Translations under genes and position numbers: made by a program
Shown here: positions 1-8,082 of the stretch, piece by piece
Numbering within the stretch: the first letter of the stretch is position 1
Layout: each line of letters starts with the position of its first letter
NCBI GenBank assembly: GCA_031272455.1
Contig: JAISTS010000012.1
Coordinates: 1-34,316 of the forward strand
Origin: Tannerella sp.
GTDB taxonomy: Bacteria; Bacteroidota; Bacteroidia; Bacteroidales; Tannerellaceae
Direction: 5' to 3'
Length of the DNA stretch: 34,316 bases
Notes under the pieces: model-generated
The model's database searches: none
Told to the model about the DNA's origin: nothing
What the model saw: the letters and a program-made list of their open reading frames with translations, nothing else

Positions 1-88
1 CTATTTTTGACGAAACTGCAGTTGGAATGGCGATCATTCCTGCACCTGCAATTGCTGCTTTTTTGAAAAAATCTCTACGTGAATTCAT
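1..88 (-). CDS. Twin-arginine-leader protein, 5' end only
   Basis: Only the first 29 codons are present; the gene runs off the left edge. They start MNSRRDFFKKAAIAGAG, an RRxFF twin-arginine-like leader followed by a short hydrophobic Ala/Gly/Ile stretch, so the product is probably exported folded. A -7 promoter element for this strand lies at 113-121, about 25 bases upstream. Many Gfo/Idh/MocA oxidoreductases and sugar isomerases of Bacteroidota carry the same kind of leader, and two such genes lie in the divergent cluster next door, so a related sugar enzyme is a fair guess. The visible part shows no catalytic domain and the family cannot be named. Confidence 0.7.
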   Translation of the reverse strand, partial: MNSRRDFFKKAAIAGAGMIAIPTAVSSKI

Positions 89-112
89 CTTTACTATTTT
101 ATATTTGAAAGT

Positions 113-121
113 GCAAAGATA
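113..121 (-). promoter_or_regulatory. -7 promoter element for the leftward RR-leader gene
   Basis: Read on the minus strand the bases are TATCTTTGC, matching the Bacteroidota primary-sigma -7 consensus TAnnTTTGC. It sits 25 bases upstream of the ATG at 88. No clean TTTG -33 element was found at the usual distance. Confidence 0.5.
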
Positions 122-164
122 ACATTTTTTTATCACAAATAACTCAAATTTCATTAATTATAAT

Positions 165-173
165 TACATTTGC
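165..173 (+). promoter_or_regulatory. -7 promoter element for the glycosidase cluster
   Basis: TACATTTGC fits TAnnTTTGC and lies about 60 bases before the ATG at 233. With the element at 113-121 it makes a divergent promoter pair, so the two flanking transcription units may be co-regulated. The -33 half is not obvious. Confidence 0.45.
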
Positions 174-232
174 AAGGTATTATTTGCTTTACTCGGTCAA
201 TTTACAGTTAACTAAATAATAATTAGATATTT

Positions 233-2242
233 ATGACAAAATACAAAATTTTTCTCTGTTTCTGCGTGGCAGCGATGCAATGCAGTCTCGCTAATGCTGC
301 CGACAGCAACCGCTGGCATATCAATCCCGAAGGCGGCATTACTTGGACTGTTAGCGACCGCCTGCCGCACAATGACCATATCGAGATGAGCGGCGAGCAG
401 ATTTCCGTCGTGCTGCGCTATGGCGTTACGGCTGACAAGGCTTTCACCCTTGAGCGCGGCTTGGTATTTCCTATGCTGCGCACCGTTCCTAACAATACAC
501 ACGCCAGCCTGATGCGTCGCTGCGGCTGGGATATTAAAGAACGCTTGCTGATTAACGGCAGGACGCCGGTACAAGAAAAGGTGAAAAGCATTTCTTTGGA
601 CGGTATGATGCACGTTGTCAGTGAGTTAAGCGGTAACGGCGTAACGCTTAATTTTTCACGTACGCTGTTTCCATCAACCATTAGCCCTGCGTTTTGCGAG
701 AAATATGTAATACACAACGCCGGAAGCAGAGCCGTGCAAATAGAAATTGCCGCCTCAACGGAAGAAATCGTTACCGAAGCCTCTAAAGGCGTTGACGGCG
801 AGTATGTTATCTCGTATCGTACCGACGGTCTTTCGGGCAGGACGTTGTCGCAAGGCGATTCTATTATCTTTTATGCTGACTGTCAGGCGTTCAGAAGGTC
901 AGAATCGCGATTGGCGCTAAATATAGAAAATGAACTGCGGCAGCGTCGCGAGTTAGTTAATTTGTTCTGGGACAATCTGGTACTTGAAACGCCGGACGAG
1001 ACGCTGAACCGCATGTTTGCCTTCGCCAAAATACGCGCTTCGGAGAGCATCTACAAGACCAAAGGCGGCTATATGCACGGACCGGGCGGCGAATCCTATT
1101 ATGCTGCAATCTGGGCTAACGACCAGGCTGAATACGTCAATCCGTTCTTCCCTTTTCTCGGCTATACCGTTGGTAATCAGTCTGCTTTGAACTCCTATCG
1201 CCACTTTGCGCGGTTTATGAACGATGACTACAAGCCCATTCCCAGTTCTATCATAGCCGAAGGCATTGATATATGGAACGGCGCGGGCGACCGTGGCGAC
1301 CAGGCAATGATAGCCTACGGCGCCGCTCGTTATGCTCTCGCGCGGGGCGACGTCGGCGAAGCGGAAGAACTCTTGCCGCTGATAGTCTGGTGCTTGGAAT
1401 ATTGCCGCCGTCATATCAACGAAGAGGGCGTGATAACGTCCGATTCCGACGAACTCGAAGGGCGCTTCCCTGCCGGAAAAGCCAATCTGTGCACCTCAAC
1501 GCTCTATTACGACGCCCTGCTGTCGGCTGCCGCTCTATGCAAAGACCTGAAGAAACCGGCGTCGCAGATAGCGGCTTATACACAGCAAGCCAAAGACTTA
1601 CGCAAGGCAATCGACAAATATTTCGGCGGCGTGGTCGAAGGTTTCAATACTTACAAATATTATAAAGAGAACGACGTGCTGCGCTCATGGATATGTATGC
1701 CGCTTGTTGTGGGCATCAACGAGCGCAAGGACGAGACCATCAAGGCGCTGTTTTCGCCACGTCTGTGGACTGAGAACGGTCTGCTAACCCAAGCTGGCAG
1801 CGAGACGTTCTGGGACCGCTCTACGCTCTATGCGCTGCGCGGCGTTTTTGCCTGCGGCGAAACGGAGAAAGCCATTGAATATCTGCAATTTTATTCCAAC
1901 CGTCGCTTGCTCGGCGAGCATGTTCCTTACGCAATCGAAGCATGGCCCGAAGGCAGTCAGCGACATTTGTCTGCCGAAAGCGGACTGTACTGCCGTATCA
2001 TTACGGAAGGCTTGTTCGGTATCCGTCCGACAGGTCTGCATACGTTCACGCTTGCTCCCCGCCTGCCGGAAGGGTGGGACAGAATGGCTTTGCGCAACGT
2101 TCACGGCTTCGGCGACAAGCCTTGCGACATAATCGTTACCCGTAGCGGCAAAAACATACGCACGGAGGTATTCGTAGAAGGCAAACGGATTCTCTCAAAA
2201 ACAATGTCTGAAGGCACTTCGGTCAATGTTAAACTACAATAA
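233..2242 (+). CDS. Six-hairpin glycosidase-like secreted protein
   Basis: A 669-aa protein with a classical signal peptide (hydrophobic core about residues 5-18, likely cleavage after SLANA). Residues about 30-230 look like an N-terminal beta domain. From about 240 on, the helical repeats resemble the (alpha/alpha)6 barrel of alpha-L-rhamnosidase/GH78/GH95-type enzymes, with acidic and aromatic patches such as IWANDQAEY, GIDIWNGAGDRGDQAM and EAWPEGSQRHLSAESGLY. A short C-terminal beta segment follows. It should act on a glycoside in the periplasm or at the surface. It is the first gene of a cluster with an oxidoreductase (44 bp on) and a sugar isomerase. The exact GH family and substrate cannot be set by eye; acidic residues in the barrel are candidates for catalysis only. 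Confidence 0.65.
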   Translation: MTKYKIFLCFCVAAMQCSLANAADSNRWHINPEGGITWTVSDRLPHNDHIEMSGEQISVVLRYGVTADKAFTLERGLVFPMLRTVPNNTHASLMRRCGWDIKERLLINGRTPVQEKVKSISLDGMMHVVSELSGNGVTLNFSRTLFPSTISPAFCEKYVIHNAGSRAVQIEIAASTEEIVTEASKGVDGEYVISYRTDGLSGRTLSQGDSIIFYADCQAFRRSESRLALNIENELRQRRELVNLFWDNLVLETPDETLNRMFAFAKIRASESIYKTKGGYMHGPGGESYYAAIWANDQAEYVNPFFPFLGYTVGNQSALNSYRHFARFMNDDYKPIPSSIIAEGIDIWNGAGDRGDQAMIAYGAARYALARGDVGEAEELLPLIVWCLEYCRRHINEEGVITSDSDELEGRFPAGKANLCTSTLYYDALLSAAALCKDLKKPASQIAAYTQQAKDLRKAIDKYFGGVVEGFNTYKYYKENDVLRSWICMPLVVGINERKDETIKALFSPRLWTENGLLTQAGSETFWDRSTLYALRGVFACGETEKAIEYLQFYSNRRLLGEHVPYAIEAWPEGSQRHLSAESGLYCRIITEGLFGIRPTGLHTFTLAPRLPEGWDRMALRNVHGFGDKPCDIIVTRSGKNIRTEVFVEGKRILSKTMSEGTSVNVKLQ

Positions 2243-2286
2243 AACCATGCAACTCAATTTATTATAAATCATTAAAATCAGAAAAA

Positions 2287-3831
2287 ATGAAAACTGAAAA
2301 AATCAACAGAAGAACATTCCTGTCGAGCGCTGCGGCTATCGGAGCGCTGACAATTGTGCCCGACTACGTCGTTTCGGCGGCGGGGAAACCGGGTAAAGTG
2401 GCTCCCAGCGACCGCATAAGGCTGGTACATATCGGTTGCGGTTCCGAAGGGCTGGCGGAAATCGGAGCGCTGCTCAAAGCGCCTGCTATTGACATTGTGG
2501 GCGTTGCCGACCCGAACCGAGAAAGCTACAACTACATCCATTGGAGCGAACACGGGCTGCGCGATTCCTTGCGCAGGATTATGGACGAACCGAACTGGAA
2601 AGAAGGCGCCACGGGCATTCCGGGCGGACGCAACATTATGAAAGAAGTTGTCGAGACGTATTACCGCAAAAACCGCACCGGCTACAAAGGGACGGTCGCT
2701 GCGGCGGAAGACTATCGCGAACTGCTTGATACTCTGAAAGATGTTGACGCCGTAAAAATTATGTCGCCCGACCATCATCATGCTTATCAGGCTATCGACT
2801 GCCTGAAACGCGGCAAACATGTCATTATGCACAAGCCGCTGGGTAACAAGATGATAGAAGCGATGAAAGTTGTTGATATCGCCAAAGCCTCGCCTGCGCT
2901 GTCAACCCACATGATGGCTTGGAACGCTATCGCCGACGGCAAGGATATGGATCAAATCAAGAAATGGATCGACGCGGGCGCCATCGGCAAGCTCAAAGAA
3001 ATCCATAATTGGAGCAACCGCCCCGTGTGGCCCCAGTATCCGACTATCCCGACCACCAAAGAGCCTGTTCCCGAAGGACTTAACTGGGATCTGTGGCTCG
3101 GACCGGCAGAGATGCGCGACTATCATTTTGAATATACAAACTGCTGTTTCCGAGGCTGGTACGAGTTTGGCGCAGGCGCTATCGCCGATATGGGCTATTA
3201 CAGCCTTATGCCGGTGTTCAACGTTCTGAACCTCGACTCGGCGACGAGCGTCAGCAGCCGTTTTTCGCGTGTCGTTGGGCTGAAAAACAATGTCCCCTCA
3301 ACCATCGTAAACGACTATTCATATCCGATGGCGGCGGCATACCGTTTTGAAGTGCCTTATAAGGATGGCTCCGGAAAAATCATTTTACAGTGGCACGACG
3401 GCGGGATGAAACCGCAAACGCCCGAAGGCTACGAGGAAGACGACCTGCCCATCGAAGGTATGATGTTTGTAGGCGACAAGGGCGCTATCGTGTCAGGTTT
3501 CCAGCGCCAAAAACCGCGTATCGTCGGCGAGCGTGCAGCGCAATTCGCTGATATTAAGGGACAGGCAACCGTCGAAGAGCCTAACCAAGCGCTGCCCGAC
3601 GGCACTGTCCGCTGGTTGCAGACATGGATCGACGGCTGTCGCGGCAAGGGCAAGGGCGCAGGCTCGTTTGAGTATGCCAAGGAAGTGAACGAGACATTCA
3701 ATCTCGGCTCCGTTTCGCTGATGAGCAACGGCAAAAAACTGCTCTACGACTCCAAAACGCGGACTATCACCAACGATGCCGAAGCCAACAAACTCCTTTC
3801 GCGCAATGTACGTAAGGGATGGGAAATTTGA
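2287..3831 (+). CDS. Gfo/Idh/MocA family oxidoreductase with twin-arginine leader
   Basis: A 514-aa NAD(P)-dependent sugar oxidoreductase. The leader has RRTFLSSAAAIGAL (residues 8-21), indicating Tat-type export. A Rossmann fold starts near residue 45 with IRLVHIGCGSEG, followed by VGVADPN. The usual EKP motif reads MHKPLG here (about residues 179-184), preceded by MSPDHHHAYQAI. The C-terminal alpha/beta domain contains the GAIADMGYYSL segment in place of the family's G-x-x-D-x-G-x-H. Homologues exported by Bacteroidota include enzymes that oxidise sugars or glycosides to keto forms, with tightly bound NAD. It is followed 25 bp on by a TIM-barrel isomerase and preceded by a glycosidase-like gene, which supports a role in sugar or glycoside processing. 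The substrate is unknown. Confidence 0.85.
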   Translation: MKTEKINRRTFLSSAAAIGALTIVPDYVVSAAGKPGKVAPSDRIRLVHIGCGSEGLAEIGALLKAPAIDIVGVADPNRESYNYIHWSEHGLRDSLRRIMDEPNWKEGATGIPGGRNIMKEVVETYYRKNRTGYKGTVAAAEDYRELLDTLKDVDAVKIMSPDHHHAYQAIDCLKRGKHVIMHKPLGNKMIEAMKVVDIAKASPALSTHMMAWNAIADGKDMDQIKKWIDAGAIGKLKEIHNWSNRPVWPQYPTIPTTKEPVPEGLNWDLWLGPAEMRDYHFEYTNCCFRGWYEFGAGAIADMGYYSLMPVFNVLNLDSATSVSSRFSRVVGLKNNVPSTIVNDYSYPMAAAYRFEVPYKDGSGKIILQWHDGGMKPQTPEGYEEDDLPIEGMMFVGDKGAIVSGFQRQKPRIVGERAAQFADIKGQATVEEPNQALPDGTVRWLQTWIDGCRGKGKGAGSFEYAKEVNETFNLGSVSLMSNGKKLLYDSKTRTITNDAEANKLLSRNVRKGWEI

Positions 3832-3856
3832 CTATTCCAAAATAAAAGATAAATCT

Positions 3857-4810
3857 ATGACTACACGAAGAAAATTTTTCAAAAACATGGCATTGGGGGC
3901 GGCAGCGGTTGCTGCTGCTCCTGCCGCTACGATGGCTGCAATGACAGCGCAGCCGGTTAACAAAGACGCTTTCAAGCCTTTACGAGTATCAATGCTCTCG
4001 TATTCGTTCCACGGACTTGTCGCCGCCGGGATGATGGACATTTTCCATTTTTTCGAGACCTGCAAATATCGCTACGGACTTGAAGCAGCCGACCTCTGGA
4101 ACGGGATGTTTCCCTCGCTCGAAGACGATTTCATAGAAAAAGTCCATTCTGCACTCGAAGACAGGCAGTTAGTGGTGCCGAATATCGCAGTTGACGGCGC
4201 GCATATTATGGCGTCGGGAGATGAAGATCCTGCCAAACATCGCTCATTACAAGACCGTTACCTGCAAATCGCCAAGCGACTTGGTATAGGATTTGTGCGC
4301 TTCGATGCAGGACCGTATATGCGCAACGGACGCAAAGAGGTTGACGGCTGGACAAATGAGGAGTTCGACTATATCGTCAAGCGTTACAAGGAGTTAGCTC
4401 AATATGCCTACGACAACGGCTTCAAGACCGGCGCCGAGGTGCACTGGGGTCCAGAGCGCGTTTGGACGCACATGGAAAAACTGATCAAAGCCGTTGACCA
4501 TAAGGGATTTGGCATCTGTATGCACCTTGGAGGATGGGCTGGCAACTACGAAGAAAACCGCGCTTACGAAAAAGCCGCTGCGCCCTACGTCTGCCATACA
4601 CATATTCCGTGGGATGTTTGCGAAGACCCCGAACTGCCCGCCCGCCTCGCCGTACTGCGCGACGCCGGCTATCAGGGCTATTACAGCATCGAGCAACATT
4701 CGGGTCAGAACGAATACAACCTCGTCGAGGTGCAACTCGGCAAAGTCAAAGCCGTACTGACGTCGTGGAACCGCGGCGGCACAGGCGAACTTTATCCGCG
4801 TCGCAATTAG
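3857..4810 (+). CDS. Sugar phosphate isomerase/epimerase-like TIM barrel, RR leader
   Basis: A 317-aa protein of the xylose-isomerase-like TIM-barrel (AP_endonuc_2) family. The reading frame is open further upstream, but the ATG at 3857 is preferred: it gives MTTRRKFFKNMALGAAAVAAA, a twin-arginine-like leader, and avoids overlap with the preceding gene. Metal-site-type residues occur late in barrel strands: GAEVHWGPERVW, FGICMHLGGWAGN, YVCHTHIPWDV and GYYSIEQHSG, the usual Glu/His/His/Glu pattern. It likely isomerises, epimerises or cleaves a keto-sugar in the periplasm. It sits 25 bp after the oxidoreductase and is probably co-transcribed with it. This pairing of exported oxidoreductase and isomerase recalls the keto-glycoside pathway loci of Bacteroides, but that is inference. 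Confidence 0.8.
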   Translation: MTTRRKFFKNMALGAAAVAAAPAATMAAMTAQPVNKDAFKPLRVSMLSYSFHGLVAAGMMDIFHFFETCKYRYGLEAADLWNGMFPSLEDDFIEKVHSALEDRQLVVPNIAVDGAHIMASGDEDPAKHRSLQDRYLQIAKRLGIGFVRFDAGPYMRNGRKEVDGWTNEEFDYIVKRYKELAQYAYDNGFKTGAEVHWGPERVWTHMEKLIKAVDHKGFGICMHLGGWAGNYEENRAYEKAAAPYVCHTHIPWDVCEDPELPARLAVLRDAGYQGYYSIEQHSGQNEYNLVEVQLGKVKAVLTSWNRGGTGELYPRRN

Positions 4811-4843
4811 TAGGCAAACGCCGCTTTGCGGGTCAGGTAATGG

Positions 4844-6325
4844 CTACATTTTCACTGCCTTATCGAAACATTCCGTTATATCGGACGACGGTTTTTTGCC
4901 ATACAGCGAGACGACAACGATGATTATCAGCGAAATGAGGAAACAGGGAACGATTGACGAGTAGCCGGTAATAGCGTGTAAATCAAACGATTCCCAAAGG
5001 ATAACGCTCAAGCCGCCGAAAATCATTCCCGACAGTGCGCCGCCAAGTGTGAGCCGTTTCCATAGGATTGACAGTAGAATGACAGGCGAGAATGTAGCCC
5101 CAAAACCTGCCCAAGCGTACGACACGAAGCCCATAACGGTGCTTTCGGGAAACCACGCCAGCGCGATGCCGACAGCCGTAACGATGAAAATGGATATACG
5201 GCTGAAAAACACCGATTTCGACTCGGATGTGTTTTTGAAAACCGAAAGATAGATATCGTTGACCATCGCCGATCCGACGACGAGCAGTTGCGCCGAAACG
5301 GTGCTCATTATCGCTGCAAGTATGCCGGAGAGGAGGATTCCGCCTACCCACGGGAAAAATAACTCGGATGCAAAGCGGAGGTAAATACGCTCGGCTTCAG
5401 CCTGACTTGCATACGTAAACCCTTGACTGTCAAGATATGCACGCCCGAAAAGCCCTATCGCCACGGCTGCGCAGAGGGCAATTCCGACCCATAACATAGC
5501 TATGATGCGCGAACGCTTGATGTCGTCGGCATTTCGCACCGCCATAAAACGCACGAGGATGTGCGGCATCCCGAAATAGCCCAGTCCCCAGCCCAAGCCG
5601 GAAACAATCTCGCCGGTGAAATTGCTGGTCTGCGACGAAAAGAACGTGCCGCTCATAAACTCGCCCGAAAAAACGTGCGCTATGCCGTCGGCAGGAATTT
5701 TCGCAAACAGGATAAAAGGCACTATCACGATGGTAAAAAACTGAAGCACGCTCTGGAAAGCATCTGTCCACGTAACAGCCAGAAATCCGCCGAGAAAAGT
5801 GTACATCAGTATAGTTAATGCACTAATAAACAGCGCCAAACGATAGTCTATGCCAAACAGCTCCTGAAACAGTTTCGACTCGGCGCTAAACCCCGAAGCG
5901 ACATATAACAAAAAGAAAACCAACACGATAACCGAGCAAATCATACGTATCGCGGGCGACTGCGTCCGAAAACGCTTCTGCAAATATTCGGGGATAGTGA
6001 TCGCGTCGCCGAAGCAGAAAGTGAAATTGCGAATGCGGCGGGCTACGATTTTCCAGTTCAGGTAAGTGCCAATAATCAGTCCGAGCGCTATCCAGCAAGC
6101 CTGATATCCAAACAGATACGCCGCTGCGGGCAGACTCATAAACAGCCACGCGCTCATATCCGAAGCCTGAGCGCTCAATGCCGTAACCCAGGGACCCATC
6201 TCGCGCCCGCCAAGGAAATACGACGACATCCCCGATTTCGATTTCTTGTAAAAATAGACGCCAATTGCCAGCATAACAGCCATATAGGTAAAAAAGGCGA
6301 CATAAATGCCAAGTTTATCTTCCAT
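4844..6325 (-). CDS. putP: Sodium/proline symporter
   Basis: A 493-aa sodium:solute symporter (SSS family), length as expected for PutP. About 13 hydrophobic segments are visible. The signature region near residues 36-70, YFLGGREMGPWVTALSAQAS followed by DMSAWLFMSLPAA, matches PutP, where the Ser/Asp residues take part in sodium and proline binding; GLGWGLGYFGMPH in the middle is also typical. It imports proline with sodium across the inner membrane. The gene converges with the sugar isomerase (33-bp gap, no clear terminator) and is divergent from the S10 carboxypeptidase gene across an AT-rich region. That neighbourhood, with peptidases and a RagAB-like pair, fits use of peptide-derived proline. 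A related substrate cannot be excluded. Confidence 0.88.
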   Translation of the reverse strand: MEDKLGIYVAFFTYMAVMLAIGVYFYKKSKSGMSSYFLGGREMGPWVTALSAQASDMSAWLFMSLPAAAYLFGYQACWIALGLIIGTYLNWKIVARRIRNFTFCFGDAITIPEYLQKRFRTQSPAIRMICSVIVLVFFLLYVASGFSAESKLFQELFGIDYRLALFISALTILMYTFLGGFLAVTWTDAFQSVLQFFTIVIVPFILFAKIPADGIAHVFSGEFMSGTFFSSQTSNFTGEIVSGLGWGLGYFGMPHILVRFMAVRNADDIKRSRIIAMLWVGIALCAAVAIGLFGRAYLDSQGFTYASQAEAERIYLRFASELFFPWVGGILLSGILAAIMSTVSAQLLVVGSAMVNDIYLSVFKNTSESKSVFFSRISIFIVTAVGIALAWFPESTVMGFVSYAWAGFGATFSPVILLSILWKRLTLGGALSGMIFGGLSVILWESFDLHAITGYSSIVPCFLISLIIIVVVSLYGKKPSSDITECFDKAVKM

Positions 6326-6366
6326 ACATTAATATATATAGTAAAAATTATTTAAAATTATCGCCT

Positions 6367-6375
6367 GCAAATATA
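6367..6375 (-). promoter_or_regulatory. -7 promoter element for putP
   Basis: On the minus strand the sequence is TATATTTGC (TAnnTTTGC), about 42 bases upstream of the putP ATG at 6325. The region between putP and the carboxypeptidase gene (6326-6554) is strongly AT-rich and otherwise holds no gene. Confidence 0.5.
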
Positions 6376-6445
6376 GCAAATAAAAAATGATTTTCTTCGC
6401 TGAATGATAAAAAAAAACATTTTTTGAAAATATTTTGGAAAAAAA

Positions 6446-6478
6446 TTTGGTCAATTCAAAACAAAATGCTACGTTTGC
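6446..6478 (+). promoter_or_regulatory. -33/-7 promoter for the S10 carboxypeptidase gene
   Basis: TTTG at 6446-6449 and TACGTTTGC at 6470-6478 are separated by 20 bases, matching the Bacteroidota TTTG-N19-21-TAnnTTTG promoter. It is the most complete promoter seen in the window. The predicted leader to the ATG at 6555 is about 70 bases. Confidence 0.6.
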
Positions 6479-6554
6479 GGCGCAATGCATAAAAAAAGCA
6501 ATACGATGTTCATTGATTTTATTAACAAAAAATTTATAAATTTATATAACAAAG

Positions 6555-8039
6555 ATGATTATGCGAAAATTTTTCTTACTTAGCACGGCAATTCTCTGCG
6601 CAGCAGCAGTATGCCAAATCAACGCAAAAGGTCTCAATCCCGACACGGCGGTTGTTACCCGGCATCAGACGACCATCAAAGGTCAGTTGATAAACTATAA
6701 GGCGACTATGGGCAATCAGCCCGTACTCGACGAAAACCGCACTCCGATAGCTGCGGTCAGCTACACGTATTACGAGCGCGAGGGCGTTAAAGACCTCGAC
6801 CACAGACCGTTATTCATATCGTTCAACGGCGGTCCCGGCACGGGTTCCCTTTGGATGCAGCTTGGTTTCACCGGTCCGGCTCTGCTCAAAATCGACGACG
6901 AAGGCAATCCCGTTATGCCATACGGCACGGAAAGCAACCCGTACTCTATCCTCGATATCGCTGATATTGTGTATATTAACCCCGTCAACACCGGCTATTC
7001 GCGCATCCTCGACAAGGATACCGACGGAAAACAGTTTTTCGGAGTGAACGAAGATATCCGCTATTTAGCTACATGGATCACAACCTTTGTTACACGTGCA
7101 AACCGCTGGAACTCACCGAAATATCTTATCGGCGAAAGCTACGGTACGACCCGTGCATCAGGTTTGGCGCTCGAACTGCAAAGCCGCCACTGGATGTTCC
7201 TCAACGGCGTTGTCCTCGTCTCGGCAACAGAACTCGGTATTCGTCGCGATGGTCCTGTAAGTGATGCACTTACGCTGCCATATATGGCTGCCACAGCATG
7301 GTATCACAAGGCTTTGCCGAGCGATTTGCAGCAAAAAGACCTGCTCGAAATCCTGCCCGAAGTCGAAAAATTCACTATCGACGAATACATTCCTGCCCTG
7401 TCGTGGGGAGGCGCCCTGCCAGAGGCAAAACGCAAAGAGATAGCTAAAAAGGCGTCGCGCTATTCGGGTATCTCCGAAAAAGCCATTCTTGACCACGCTC
7501 TGACCATCTCGCCGCGCTTCTACTGGAAAGAACTGCTTCGAGATAAGGGATTTACGGTCGGTCGTTTGGACTCGCGCTACAAAGGTATCGACCTTCAGGA
7601 TGGCGGCGAATTTCCCGACTACAACGCCGAAATGGTGTCGTGGGAGCAGTCGTTCACTCCGGCAATCAATTCTTATATGCGTAACGACCTGAATTTCAAG
7701 ACCGATTTGGAATATTATGTCTTTGGAACGGTACGTCCGTGGAACAATCAGGGCGACCGCACTGGAATGAACCTGATGAACGCCGTACAGCAAAATCCGT
7801 ATCTTAAAGTGCTGTTAATGAGCGGTTATTATGATGGCGCATGCGATTATTTTAACGGCAAATACAACTTCTGGCAGATGGATAAAAGCGGCAAGTTCCA
7901 AGACCGTTTCCTGTTCAAGGGCTATCGCAGCGGGCACATGATGTATCTCCGCAAAGAAGACCTGAAACAGGCTAACGACGACCTTCGCGACTTCGTGAAG
8001 CAGACCGTTCCTGCTGAAGGTCAGCCTTCAAAATATTAA
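6555..8039 (+). CDS. S10 family serine carboxypeptidase
   Basis: A 494-aa exported alpha/beta-hydrolase peptidase. The signal peptide is residues 1-24 (start at 6555, or at the ATG two codons on). The oxyanion region ISFNGGPGTGS is at 88-98, and the nucleophile motif GESYG at 193-197 places Ser195. The GYYDGACDYFNG stretch gives Asp427 by alignment with the carboxypeptidase Y GDKDFICNWLG motif. YRSGHMM gives His461, so the triad is complete. S10 enzymes remove C-terminal residues from peptides, usually at acidic to neutral pH. The product should be periplasmic or secreted. It is followed 43 bp on by the TPR/HExxH protein and then the SusCD pair, suggesting a peptide-degradation unit. Other acyl-transfer roles known for S10 relatives are less likely. 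Confidence 0.88.
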   Translation: MIMRKFFLLSTAILCAAAVCQINAKGLNPDTAVVTRHQTTIKGQLINYKATMGNQPVLDENRTPIAAVSYTYYEREGVKDLDHRPLFISFNGGPGTGSLWMQLGFTGPALLKIDDEGNPVMPYGTESNPYSILDIADIVYINPVNTGYSRILDKDTDGKQFFGVNEDIRYLATWITTFVTRANRWNSPKYLIGESYGTTRASGLALELQSRHWMFLNGVVLVSATELGIRRDGPVSDALTLPYMAATAWYHKALPSDLQQKDLLEILPEVEKFTIDEYIPALSWGGALPEAKRKEIAKKASRYSGISEKAILDHALTISPRFYWKELLRDKGFTVGRLDSRYKGIDLQDGGEFPDYNAEMVSWEQSFTPAINSYMRNDLNFKTDLEYYVFGTVRPWNNQGDRTGMNLMNAVQQNPYLKVLLMSGYYDGACDYFNGKYNFWQMDKSGKFQDRFLFKGYRSGHMMYLRKEDLKQANDDLRDFVKQTVPAEGQPSKY

Positions 8040-8082
8040 AAATAAGTTATTTAGAATATAGTTTTAGCATTTCAATTTTTTT

